The translations under genes were made by a program, and so were the position numbers. The notes under the pieces were generated by a model. The model made no database searches. It was not told where the DNA came from and was given only the letters and a program-made list of their open reading frames with translations. DNA of 64,000 bases, from the NCBI RefSeq assembly GCF_023008545.1, contig NZ_CP095397.1:496001-560000 (forward strand), given 5' to 3'. This stretch comes from Natribaculum luteum (lineage in GTDB: Archaea; Halobacteriota; Halobacteria; Halobacteriales; Natrialbaceae). How positions within the stretch are numbered: position 1 is the stretch's first letter; each line of letters begins with the position of its first letter. This document shows positions 17,731 through 26,395 of this stretch, in pieces.

Positions 17731-18216
17731 CTACTCCGCGAACGAGACGTCCCACTCGAGGTCGTGGTCGACGAACGTTGCCTCGTCGAGCGGTTCGCCA
17801 CCCTCGAATCGAAACTCGCCGGCGACGGTGTCGCCCTCGAGGACGCCCGGCAGCCACAGGCGGTCGTCGTCCCACATCCGGTCGTACGGAACGTCCTCGA
17901 TCGCGAACCACTCCGGTCGCGCCTCAGGCGAGGCGGTCGGCTCGCCCGCGAACTCGTCGGTCCGGTAGACGTGACAGAACGTGTGGCCGTCGCCGTCGAG
18001 TGTGAAGGTGAGTTCGCCCGCTTTTTCCGTCTTCGCAGGATCGACGTCGATGCCAAGTTCCTCGCGGACCTCCCTGATCGCACACTCCAGGGGCGTCTCG
18101 TCGCCCTCGAGTTTGCCGCCGGGGCCGTTGTACCACCCCTCGCCGAGGCCGCGGCGCTTCTCGATCAACAGCACCCGACCGTCGCGTACGACGAAACACA
18201 GCGTCGCCTCGATCAT
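17731..18216 (-). CDS. Nudix hydrolase, MutT/8-oxo-dGTP diphosphatase type
   Basis: A 161-residue Nudix protein. The Nudix box GGKLEGDETPLECAIREVRE followed by ELGI is complete (Gx5Ex7REUxEExGU). The preceding WYNGPGGK and the early LLIEKRRGLGEGWYNG resemble the MTH1-like group that cleans oxidised purine dNTPs from the nucleotide pool. The start at 18216 (MIEATLCFV) is chosen because the family begins at this strand; 41 extra upstream residues are low in similarity. It lies 134 bases downstream of the helicase-nuclease operon on the same strand, fitting a DNA-maintenance setting. Confidence 0.88.
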   Translation of the reverse strand: MIEATLCFVVRDGRVLLIEKRRGLGEGWYNGPGGKLEGDETPLECAIREVREELGIDVDPAKTEKAGELTFTLDGDGHTFCHVYRTDEFAGEPTASPEARPEWFAIEDVPYDRMWDDDRLWLPGVLEGDTVAGEFRFEGGEPLDEATFVDHDLEWDVSFAE

Positions 18217-18350
18217 CGTCGGCGGTTCGGACGCCACGAGATAAAACGTCTCGGCTCCCGTCGCACCGTCGTAACGGCGGACGTGAATCGGCGTCGACGC
18301 ACTCGCGACCGTCGTGTGAGTGCGCCGGAACCCGATCACAGCCGCCAGTA

Positions 18351-21300
18351 TCAGTCGTCTCCGACTGCCTGCTCGTCGACCGCGTACTCCGCGGGTGCAC
18401 AGCCCAGCGACCGGTGTGGGCAGAACCGGCAGTGGTCACCCGGCGTCGTCTCCGCGAACGAAGGGTCGTCGACCGCCGCGAGCGTCTCGCGAACCGACTC
18501 CCACGCCGGGAGGTCGTCTCGAGCGAACAGGTCGACGTGGGGTCCGCTCTCGCCCACGTAGACGTAGCCAGCTCGGGCGACCGGCTCGTCGAACAGCGTC
18601 TCGCAGGCCCGCAGGTACAGCTGTAACTGGGTCGCCTCCTCGGGATCGATTCGATCGGCCGTCGTCTTGTAGTCGAGGACGACGAGGTCGCCCGCCGGCG
18701 TCCGACGGACCGAGTCGACGTAGCCAACGACGTCGCCGTCGATCCCGGGAACGTCCTCGAGCGCAAACGGCAGTTCGGCCGCGAGCGGTTCCCACTCGTG
18801 GACGGGCGCGTCGACCGACGACGCGGCCGCGGCGAAGTACCGGTCGACGCACTCGAGGACGGCCTCTCGGGCGTCGGTGAGATCGCGAGCAGTCAACTGG
18901 CGCACCGCGGCCTCGCGCCACTGCTCGTCGGTTCGATACTCGCGGTAGAACGCCTCCTCGGCGACGGCGTGGAAGACCCTGCCGATGGCGCGTGCGTTCG
19001 GCGTCGTTCCCCCTCTCGAGATCGGGTCGTCTATCGCGTCGACCACGTGATCGAGGTAGTGTTTGCGCGCACACTCCCCGTGGGTCTGCATCGCCGAGTA
19101 ACTGTGTCGCATCGCGACGGGGAGGTCGCCCGCGCTCGCAAGTGTCTCGACCGGAAACCGGACGGTGTCACTCGAGAGCGCGCTCGGGCACCGACCCGTC
19201 GGGATTCGAAGTTCGTCGACGTGGTCTGCCGCGTCGGCCGCCGGAAGCAAGGTTCCGTCGCGAAGCAGCCGTCCGAGTCGGTGGACCGTCTCGATCGCCT
19301 CGCGGGTCGCAAGCGGTTCGACGGTCCGTTCGCCGTAGTTTCCGTAGTAGGTGATCGTCCCCGGCGTGACGTCGGCCGCAACGGCGATCTCCTCGGTGAG
19401 GTCGACGACGGTCTCGGGATACCGTTCCCGGACCCGGTCGAAGCTCTCCGTGAGCGAAGCCCAGAGGTCCATCCGTTTGCCGGCGACGCACCACTCGATC
19501 TCGTCGGCCAGACACGCCTCCGCCGTCGACGTCGCGAGTTCGCCCTCGCCGCCCTCGTAATCGTAGCTCGACCCGAACAGGAACAGGTGATTTTCGGCAC
19601 GAGTGAGCGCGACGTGGAGTACCCGCCACTCCTCGCCGACCGTCTCGCGGGCGAGGTCAGCGAGCAGCGGGGAGTCGACGTCGTCGTCGATCGTCGCCTC
19701 GAGCAGCCGGTAGCGGGCACGCCCGGCGTAGTCGGTCTCGACACACCACTCCTCGTCCGAGAGGTAGGGGACGAGCACGGTATCGAACTGCAGCCCCTTC
19801 GCCTGGTGGACCGTCATCACGTCCACGCAGGCCTCCGAGCGCGTTCCGCGCCCGTATCCCGTCTCGCCCCCGGTCAGCGTCCGCTCGAGCGCGTCGACGA
19901 ACGACGTCGTGAGCGTCCCCAGTACCGTCCCCGGATCGTACGTCTCGGCGAAGCGTTCGACGCGCTCGAGTTCGGCGCGCTCCTCGCTCGTCAGGAACCA
20001 CGCGAGTCGCGTCACCTCGAGGAACCGGCGGACGAACTGCGCGAGCGGATAGACGTCGCGCATCGTCGTGAGCACCTCGAGGTGAGTGCGTGCGCGCTCG
20101 AGGCGCTCGGGATCGTCGAACGCGCTCGGATCCGCGGTCGCAAGCGCATCGTACAGCGATCCGTCGTGTGACTGGAGCCGTTCCAGGTCGGCCGCCGAGA
20201 GCCGGTACCGGTACGCCAGCACGCGTCGAAGGTGGGCGTCGGCGGTCGGGTCGACGACCACCCGGAGGTACGAGAGGACGGTCTGGGTGCCCGGTCGAAC
20301 CTCGCCGCGGGCCGACCCCGACACCTCGTAGGGGATCTGTCGATCCCGCAGTTCGTCGGCGATCGCCTGCGCGTGGCGGTTCGTCCGGACGATCACCGCC
20401 ACGTCGGCGAGCGACCGTCGAGGGGCGTCGTCGAACTCGCCGTTTAGCAGCCTCGAGACCGTCGTCGCGACCTGCTCTGGCGTCGAGAACTCGATCTCGT
20501 CGCCGTCGATCCGGCCGACGCGCACGGGCGGGTCGGCCGTCTCGTACTCACCGGGCGTTCGTCCGACTTCTCGAAGCGTCTTCGAGGACTGGGTGCCGTA
20601 CGTACAGTGGTTCGTCAGGTCCAGGATCTCCTGTTTCGAGCGGAAGTTGAGCTCGAGTTCGATCGCCTCGTGGTCGTCGTAGGTCACAGCCAGCCGATCG
20701 AGCCCCTCGCGGTCGGTGCCGCGCCAGCCGTAGATGGCCTGGTCTTTGTCGCCGATCGCGAACAGGTCCGGTCGATCCTCGCCCGCAGTCAACTGCGTGA
20801 TGAGCCGAAACTGCGTCCCGTCGGTGTCCTGGAACTCGTCGCAGTACACCTGCGCCCACCGGTTCGTGATCTCGTCGGCGACGCTCTCGTTGGCCGTCGC
20901 TCCCTCGTTTCCGGCTCGGTCTGGCCCGCCGTCGTCCTCGAGTAACTGCGTCGCCGTCCGAACGAGTTCGTCGAAGTCGACGATCCGCTCGCGTTCGAGG
21001 TACGCCCGGTAGTCGGCGTAGACCTCGGTGTAGTGACGCGCCAGCCGCAGGAACTCGAGGTAGTGTTTGAGCCGTCCGAACGGCGTCTGCTCGATCGTCG
21101 ACGTGGCGTTGCGCCGGATCTCGTTTCCGAACAGCGCCCGCGGCAGGTGTTTCGTCGTCGGCTCGTCGAGCGACAGCGCCTCGAGCGTGTTCGTCACGCA
21201 CGTCTGGAGGACGCCGAGGTACCGCCGAACGTCCGAGACGACCGCGTCGTCGTGAAACTCGTCGGGTGCCTCGGCGATCTTCTCCCGGCAGTAGGTCAGC

Positions 21301-22031
21301 AGCTTGCCGTAGTCGACCAGCGACTCGCGGGCCTCATCGAGGTGGTCTTCGCGGTTGAAGTACCGCAGCGCCTCGTTGTCGAACGACAGGTTCTCGCTGG
21401 CTTCGCGCTCGAGCCAGAGGACGAACTCGCCGAGAACCTCGAGCGTGCGAACGTCGGGAAGACGATCTGCGAGCGTCTCGGGATCGACGTCTTCCTGGCT
21501 CATCTCCCGGATGAACCGATCGAGCGAGTCGGCGAGGTCGGCCGCGGAGCCGTCGCCGCGGGTCGACGCGTCGGCGAACTCGTAGTCGCCGTCCTCGAGG
21601 AGCTGTCGAACGATCCGGCGACGGCCACGCTCGGTGACGACGTCGAACTCGGGAGAGAAGCCGAGGTAGTAGGCGTACTCGCGGACGAGGTGGTGACACA
21701 GCGAGTGGTAGGTGTAGACGTCGATCGCAGCGGCGTCCTCTGGACCGAGCCGCTCGGTGACCGCCTCGCGGATACTCGCCGCGGCCTCGTTGGCAAACGT
21801 CAGGACGAGGACGTCCTCGGGTGCGACCTCGCCGCGCTCGATGGCGCGTTCGATCCGCATGAGCATCGTCGTCGTCTTGCCGGTGCCGGCTCCGGCGTCG
21901 ACCGAGGTACACGCCGCCCGGCTCTCGAGGGCCGCTCGCTGGTTCCCCTTCGGTCCGTCAGGATGCTCGTTGGTCTGCCCGCTCTCGGCGTCCCCGTCGA
22001 CGCCGTCGTCCGTCGCGTCCGCGTCACCCAT
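18351..22031 (-). CDS. UvrD/AddA-like helicase fused to iron-sulfur PD-(D/E)XK nuclease
   Basis: A 1226-residue superfamily 1 helicase. It has a Q motif (GNQ), Walker A GAGTGKTT at 47-54, Walker B DEFQDT at 398-403, motif III GDKDQAIYGWRG near 427, the VHQAKGLQFD motif near 740, and motif VI VALTRAENHLFLF. The C-terminal third is a RecB-family nuclease with GYVDSV and LVVLDYKTT carrying the catalytic Asp and Asp-x-Lys. It is bracketed by cysteines (ECARK early, CRFCPHRSLGC at the end) placed as in the AddB/Cas4 Fe-S staple. This is the AddA/RecB-like motor of the three-gene operon; its ATG overlaps the preceding gene by 8 bases (ATGGGTGA). Confidence 0.88.
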   Translation of the reverse strand: MGDADATDDGVDGDAESGQTNEHPDGPKGNQRAALESRAACTSVDAGAGTGKTTTMLMRIERAIERGEVAPEDVLVLTFANEAAASIREAVTERLGPEDAAAIDVYTYHSLCHHLVREYAYYLGFSPEFDVVTERGRRRIVRQLLEDGDYEFADASTRGDGSAADLADSLDRFIREMSQEDVDPETLADRLPDVRTLEVLGEFVLWLEREASENLSFDNEALRYFNREDHLDEARESLVDYGKLLTYCREKIAEAPDEFHDDAVVSDVRRYLGVLQTCVTNTLEALSLDEPTTKHLPRALFGNEIRRNATSTIEQTPFGRLKHYLEFLRLARHYTEVYADYRAYLERERIVDFDELVRTATQLLEDDGGPDRAGNEGATANESVADEITNRWAQVYCDEFQDTDGTQFRLITQLTAGEDRPDLFAIGDKDQAIYGWRGTDREGLDRLAVTYDDHEAIELELNFRSKQEILDLTNHCTYGTQSSKTLREVGRTPGEYETADPPVRVGRIDGDEIEFSTPEQVATTVSRLLNGEFDDAPRRSLADVAVIVRTNRHAQAIADELRDRQIPYEVSGSARGEVRPGTQTVLSYLRVVVDPTADAHLRRVLAYRYRLSAADLERLQSHDGSLYDALATADPSAFDDPERLERARTHLEVLTTMRDVYPLAQFVRRFLEVTRLAWFLTSEERAELERVERFAETYDPGTVLGTLTTSFVDALERTLTGGETGYGRGTRSEACVDVMTVHQAKGLQFDTVLVPYLSDEEWCVETDYAGRARYRLLEATIDDDVDSPLLADLARETVGEEWRVLHVALTRAENHLFLFGSSYDYEGGEGELATSTAEACLADEIEWCVAGKRMDLWASLTESFDRVRERYPETVVDLTEEIAVAADVTPGTITYYGNYGERTVEPLATREAIETVHRLGRLLRDGTLLPAADAADHVDELRIPTGRCPSALSSDTVRFPVETLASAGDLPVAMRHSYSAMQTHGECARKHYLDHVVDAIDDPISRGGTTPNARAIGRVFHAVAEEAFYREYRTDEQWREAAVRQLTARDLTDAREAVLECVDRYFAAAASSVDAPVHEWEPLAAELPFALEDVPGIDGDVVGYVDSVRRTPAGDLVVLDYKTTADRIDPEEATQLQLYLRACETLFDEPVARAGYVYVGESGPHVDLFARDDLPAWESVRETLAAVDDPSFAETTPGDHCRFCPHRSLGCAPAEYAVDEQAVGDD

Positions 22032-23028
22032 CGAATCGCACCTCCGTGGCCATGTACTCCCCACAGCAGACGGCGTACCCGCAGTCCGGACAGGACCGGT
22101 CGACGATCCGGTCCCACGCCGACGTCGGATCGAACGCACCCGACAGCACGTTCTCGAGCGTCTCGCCCAGTCGGGTCTCGACGGTCCGGTTGCGGTGTTC
22201 GTGGGTCATCCCGAACGTGTGGTGGTCGAGGAAGACGTCCGTCAGGTCGACCGTCTCGAGGCTCGCCTCGACGGTCTCTCGAACCCAGTTGACCGAGGCG
22301 CTCGAGCGCTCTACCAGCGGAACCTGTACGTACCGACACGTCCGATTCCCGAGCTCGAGTCGGTCCCGGAGATCGCGCAACCCCTCGAGGACGACGGCCG
22401 TCTCGAACAGCGCGCCGACGGCGTCCGGTTCGAACCGGTCGTCGTCGGGATCGAAGTGATCCGTAAAGAGCGCGGCGACGTCGCCCTCCCACGCCGACCG
22501 ATATCGGAGCAGTCCGAGCGGGGCGAGCGTCGGGACGAACCGGACGCCCGTCAGCGAGCTTCCGTCGGTGGTGACGTAGTCGACGACCGACTCGACCTCG
22601 ACTCCCGTGCCGTCGGGGAGCAGAATCGTCGCCGACAGCGGGAGTTCCGGTCCCAGCAGCTCCTCGTCGGTTTCCCGGCGCAGTTTCGTCACGCCGCGAA
22701 CGTGCTCGACGCCGACGTCCGCGACGTACGCGCGAACGGCGGCCTCGAGTCGCTGGCGCTCGTGGCGGCGCTGGGCCAGCGAGTGGAACCGCTCGCCGTG
22801 GCTGGTCCACAGTTCCGTGAGCCGATCGATGACGGCCGCTTCGAGGTCGTCGCGGTCGGTTCGCCCGGTTCGCAACGCGTCACAGATCGCCGTTCGTAGC
22901 AACTCGAGGCGTCGCGTCTCCGGCGGGTCGTCGTCCTCGCTCTCGAGGCCGTGCACGTGAGCGAACTCGTACCGGCGCGGACAGTGGAGATACGTTTGCA
23001 CCCCCTCGATCGAGACCCGCTCAGTCAC
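22024..23028 (-). CDS. Cas4/Dna2-like Fe-S protein with degenerate nuclease site
   Basis: A 334-residue protein, second gene of the helicase-nuclease operon. It opens with a YLHCPRRYEFAHVHG segment matching the first-cysteine motif of Cas4/AddB-type nucleases and ends with CPDCGYAVCCGEY, supplying further cysteines for an iron-sulfur cluster. In between, the expected nuclease core (VEVESVVDYV, then a long insertion, GVRFVP) keeps an Asp but lacks the D/E-x-K pair, so catalysis may be lost. It starts with GTG, overlapping the preceding gene as GTGACTGA and the next gene by 8 bases. A structural subunit or DNA-end sensor is the likeliest role; the product name is inferred. Confidence 0.68.
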   Translation of the reverse strand: MTERVSIEGVQTYLHCPRRYEFAHVHGLESEDDDPPETRRLELLRTAICDALRTGRTDRDDLEAAVIDRLTELWTSHGERFHSLAQRRHERQRLEAAVRAYVADVGVEHVRGVTKLRRETDEELLGPELPLSATILLPDGTGVEVESVVDYVTTDGSSLTGVRFVPTLAPLGLLRYRSAWEGDVAALFTDHFDPDDDRFEPDAVGALFETAVVLEGLRDLRDRLELGNRTCRYVQVPLVERSSASVNWVRETVEASLETVDLTDVFLDHHTFGMTHEHRNRTVETRLGETLENVLSGAFDPTSAWDRIVDRSCPDCGYAVCCGEYMATEVRFDG

Positions 23029-25156
23029 GTCGCACCACCTCGCCGGCGGCGAACTCGAACTGCGAGCGGACGGCCGTCGCGAGTTCCTCGTCGACGTTCC
23101 CCTCGAGGACGACGGCGATCTCCTCGAACAGCGCCTCGGTCTCGGCGAGGTCCGCCTCACCGCCGGTGCTCGCCTCCCGGAGCACTCGCTCGAGTTCCCC
23201 TCGTGGCTCTGCGAGCAGTTCCTCGAGCGCGCTGGTGCGCCCGTAAACTGCCGCCTCCCGGGCACGTGCGTCGACGTCCTCGAGGGTGACGTCGGGATGG
23301 TCTGCGAGTAGTTTCACGTACCGCGACTCCTCTCGCGATCGACCGAGGCCGCCTGACTCACGTTCGTACGAACAGAGGTACAGCTGCGAGTGTGCCGCCC
23401 GCGCGCCCAGTGCGAGCGCCCGTCTGGCCCGCTGGGCGTGGTAGGCCTCGAACGGGTTCCCGACCGACGCGGGCGACGAGACGGGAGCGAACGTGCGTGC
23501 CACGTCGGCTGGCGACGGACCGGTGACGGCCGGGTAGTTCGGCATCGACTCGAGCCACGGCGTCGGGAACAGGTTTGTGAGGTGCTGTCGGCCGGGATAG
23601 CGGTCGTCGAGCAGGTCGAGCAGGAAGACCGCCTCGCGACCATCGTACTTGAGATCAGCGACGGGACAGACCGTCACACCGCCCGTCTCTGGTCGCGTCT
23701 CGATGTCGTGGACGTACGGCGCGTCGTACTCGATCGTCCGGCGAAGCATCCGGCGCAACCCCGCCCAGTCGGGAGAGACGACGTCGGTCTCCTCGACGAA
23801 CCGGGCGATCTCGAGGACGCGACGGACGCTCTCGTACTGTTCTCGGGCGTCGGCCCACGTCTCGCTCTCGGCGATCCGCCGTTTCAGGTCGGTGCGAACG
23901 AGCCAGCGCTCGAGCGACCGGGCGAGACTCGAGTCGGTACACTCCTCGACGAGGTCGGGAGCGAAGTCGGGGACGCGAGCGGCCAGTCGCTCGCGGGCAC
24001 GCTCCCGTTCGTGACCGCAGTTGTACGCGACGAACGCGTAGAGTTCGTTGACCGCGGGGTCCTGGGCGAGCGAGTGCGTGCCGACCGTCGCCGTTGGAAC
24101 CCCCGCGTCCCGAAGGCGTTCTCGCGTCTCGGGGACCCGTTCGATCGTCGGGACGGCGACCGCCACGTCGTCGTAGCGCCACTCGTCGTGGCGATCGCAG
24201 AGGGTCTGTATCTCCGTGGCGACCTGCCGGTCCTGCTCGCGAGCCGTTCCGGCCCGTATTCGCCGCACACTCGCGGGCTCGCCGCTCGACTCGTCCGTCG
24301 CGAGGAGGTCGACGATCGTCCCGTGATCGGCGTTCGCCCGCGTGGTCGGCGCTGCCGGCGGCTCGATCGTCTCGATCGCGAGTCCGTCTGCGAGATCCTC
24401 GAGGTTGCCTGGTTCGACCCGCGTGCGCTCGACGCTCGCGTGGCGCTCGCCGAGGCAAACGAGCGCTGCGTCGTCCGTGAGGGCGGCGAGGTACCGTCGG
24501 TCGAGTCGCCGACACTCCTCGAACTCGAGGACGAGCACCGCGTCGAACGACGAACTGACGCGGCTTCGCAGACCGTCGCGGTCGTCCTCGAGGAGGTCGA
24601 CCGCCCGCGGGATCACGTCCGCCCGCTCGACGAACCCGCGAGCGCGCAGTTCCTCGTGGAACCGGTCGTTCATCGCGTACAGGAAGTCGAGACACTCGTG
24701 GGGCTCCTCGAGGTCGTCGTGGCGAAGTCCCTGCCGCGTCGCCGCGAGGAGCAACTGTCCGACGTCGCGGGTGAAGCTGTCGTGCTGGCGGGCGCGCTCG
24801 AGGTACGCCGGCACGTCGCGTTTCGCGCCGTCGATCACCATCGAGACGAGTTCGATCCGCTCTTCGTAGGCGAGTCGATCGAGCGTCGGATCGTACTCCT
24901 CGAGGACCTTCGAGGCGTGTTCCGGCAGCGACTCGACTCGGGGACTGCGCGGCGTGGCGTTCGTCGCGTCGGCGCTCGTGAGCGCCTCGCGGACGCGCTC
25001 GACCCCCGCGGGCTGGCGCTTGAGGACGAGGACGTTTCCTGGCCCGTACTCGTCGGCGAGGGCGGCGTACTTCGCTGTGACGACCTCGAGGACGTCGCTG
25101 TGAGGCGACGGGAGGACCTTCAGGACGCCGTCGAGATCGGTGGTGGGCGAAGACAT
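23021..25156 (-). CDS. AddB/RecC-like inactive helicase-fold subunit
   Basis: A 711-residue protein heading the helicase-nuclease operon. Its layout follows UvrD/AddB helicases without the ATP site. The N-terminal segment NVLVLKRQPAGVERVREAL occupies the P-loop place but has no GxGKT. A DAVLVLEFEECRRLDRRYLAAL stretch (near 208) stands where Walker B would be. VTVCPVADLKYDGREAVFLLDLLDDRYPG (near 510) and YLCSYERESGGLGRSRE (near 630) match the later helicase motifs of RecC/AddB proteins. No nuclease domain or Fe-S cysteines are seen at its C-terminus; the next gene seems to supply that part. Haloarchaea-specific divergence makes the family call moderate. Confidence 0.65.
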   Translation of the reverse strand: MSSPTTDLDGVLKVLPSPHSDVLEVVTAKYAALADEYGPGNVLVLKRQPAGVERVREALTSADATNATPRSPRVESLPEHASKVLEEYDPTLDRLAYEERIELVSMVIDGAKRDVPAYLERARQHDSFTRDVGQLLLAATRQGLRHDDLEEPHECLDFLYAMNDRFHEELRARGFVERADVIPRAVDLLEDDRDGLRSRVSSSFDAVLVLEFEECRRLDRRYLAALTDDAALVCLGERHASVERTRVEPGNLEDLADGLAIETIEPPAAPTTRANADHGTIVDLLATDESSGEPASVRRIRAGTAREQDRQVATEIQTLCDRHDEWRYDDVAVAVPTIERVPETRERLRDAGVPTATVGTHSLAQDPAVNELYAFVAYNCGHERERARERLAARVPDFAPDLVEECTDSSLARSLERWLVRTDLKRRIAESETWADAREQYESVRRVLEIARFVEETDVVSPDWAGLRRMLRRTIEYDAPYVHDIETRPETGGVTVCPVADLKYDGREAVFLLDLLDDRYPGRQHLTNLFPTPWLESMPNYPAVTGPSPADVARTFAPVSSPASVGNPFEAYHAQRARRALALGARAAHSQLYLCSYERESGGLGRSREESRYVKLLADHPDVTLEDVDARAREAAVYGRTSALEELLAEPRGELERVLREASTGGEADLAETEALFEEIAVVLEGNVDEELATAVRSQFEFAAGEVVRRD

Positions 25157-25330
25157 CAGTCGGTCGGTCTGTCACGGAGTAGTGACTCTCTCGTATTTAA
25201 ACTCTCGTCCGGCGTCACACTCGATATCGAGACCCTGTCGTATCGGGTCGAGGATGGCTCGGAACTCGAGCGAGTTCGACGGGTTCGCCGAGACGAATCC
25301 TTAATACGTTGCACTGTGACACGTTCGCAC

Positions 25331-25735
25331 ATGGATGACATTTTCGTCGCACGGCTCATGTCTACCGACCTCCACACCGTCTCTCCCGACACGCTCGTCG
25401 AGGATGCGGGCGAAGCGATGCTCGAGAACGGCATCGGCTCGGTCGTCGTCGTCGACGAGGACGAACGACTCGAGGGGATCCTGACGACCACCGACTTCGT
25501 CGAAATCGTCGCCGAGAGCCATCCGAAAGCGCAGACGTCCGTCTCGCGATACATGACCACCGACGTCGTCACGACGCACGCGCAGGCGTCGATCCGCGAC
25601 GTCGCGGACACGATGATCGAGCACGGCTTTCACCACCTGCCGGTCGTCGACGAGGAGGAGGGCGTCATCGGGATGGTGACGACGACTGATCTCGCAGCTT
25701 ACCTGTCTCACGTCCAGACGCCAAGTCCCGCGTGA
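25331..25735 (+). CDS. Two-CBS-domain protein
   Basis: A 134-residue protein that is simply one Bateman module: two CBS domains (about 8-60 and 72-125), each ending in the usual GILTTTDF and GMVTTTDL signatures after VVVVDED and LPVVDEE. Such stand-alone modules bind adenine nucleotides and act as energy or osmotic sensors for partner proteins. TTAATAC, about 30 bases before the ATG, is a plausible TATA box, giving a nearly leaderless transcript. It is transcribed divergently from the helicase-nuclease operon; no partner is evident. Confidence 0.9.
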   Translation: MDDIFVARLMSTDLHTVSPDTLVEDAGEAMLENGIGSVVVVDEDERLEGILTTTDFVEIVAESHPKAQTSVSRYMTTDVVTTHAQASIRDVADTMIEHGFHHLPVVDEEEGVIGMVTTTDLAAYLSHVQTPSPA

Positions 25736-25750
25736 CGGCGCGGTGTGCCA

Positions 25751-26209
25751 TCACGCCGATCCGCCGTCGGCCTCGAGCACCGCCAGATACCCCACGTAGA
25801 CGAGTGCCGAGGCGACGAGTGCGATCGCGAGAACCGTCACGCCGACGTAACCCTCGAGGGCAACGTTCGGATTTGCCCACAGGTACGCGCCGCCCTCCAC
25901 GGCGAAGACGAACAGCGCGCCGTAGACCGCGGTGAACGCGATCGCACGGGCGAGTCCGACGAGTCCGCGCTGACGACTGTTGAGCAGTTCGACGACGAAC
26001 AGGAACGCGAGCGCGAGAAAGTAGAACGGTTCCGGCAGCGCCTGTCCCAGTCGGTGGCTGCCCTGGATCGCGACGACGCCGTAGTACGCGAGCGCGAGGA
26101 GGACGGCCCCGATCAGCGTGAGCGTGAGGCCGTAGCCGCTGGCGTCGTCCGGACTCGGGGTCGTGACCGGCCCGCTCGAGGACGTGGCCTCCGAAGCGTC
26201 ACTGGCCAT
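25751..26209 (-). CDS. Haloarchaeal membrane protein, unknown function
   Basis: A 152-residue protein with a polar 25-residue N-terminus rich in Ser, Thr and Pro, then four clear hydrophobic helices (about 28-48, 62-78, 88-108 and 120-144). A short QGSHRLGQALPEPFYF loop separates the first two. No catalytic motif is visible. It converges on the CBS gene with 15 bases between. I do not recognise the family; homologues would be expected only in haloarchaea. Confidence 0.7.
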   Translation of the reverse strand: MASDASEATSSSGPVTTPSPDDASGYGLTLTLIGAVLLALAYYGVVAIQGSHRLGQALPEPFYFLALAFLFVVELLNSRQRGLVGLARAIAFTAVYGALFVFAVEGGAYLWANPNVALEGYVGVTVLAIALVASALVYVGYLAVLEADGGSA

Positions 26210-26313
26210 GTGCCTAGCCGGTGGATGGTGTCCTTAGTTAACGACGGCCTGTTCGGATCCCGTCGGAGCGTCGACCGTACTCGTCGGACCGGAGTCCCAG
26301 AGGCCGTCAGTTC

Positions 26314-26395
26314 ATACGGTCTGCTGTAACTGTTTACCGGCGCATCTGCAACCCGTCATGCGGATGCGTCGGAAATGACTTACAGTAGTCCGTAT
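26314..26395. repeat. 82-bp palindromic element, diverged copy
   Basis: An 82-base inverted repeat (ATACGG..CTGTAACTG.. at the left, ..GACTTACAGTAGTCCGTAT at the right) whose inner arms GCGCATC and GATGCGT also pair. It has the same length and base-by-base layout as the copies at 42209, 55228 and 63414 (shared CTGTrACTGkTTACCGrCGCA and CGGAA..GACTyACAG), though more diverged. Its right end coincides with the last base of the trpB stop codon on the minus strand. Confidence 0.75.
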
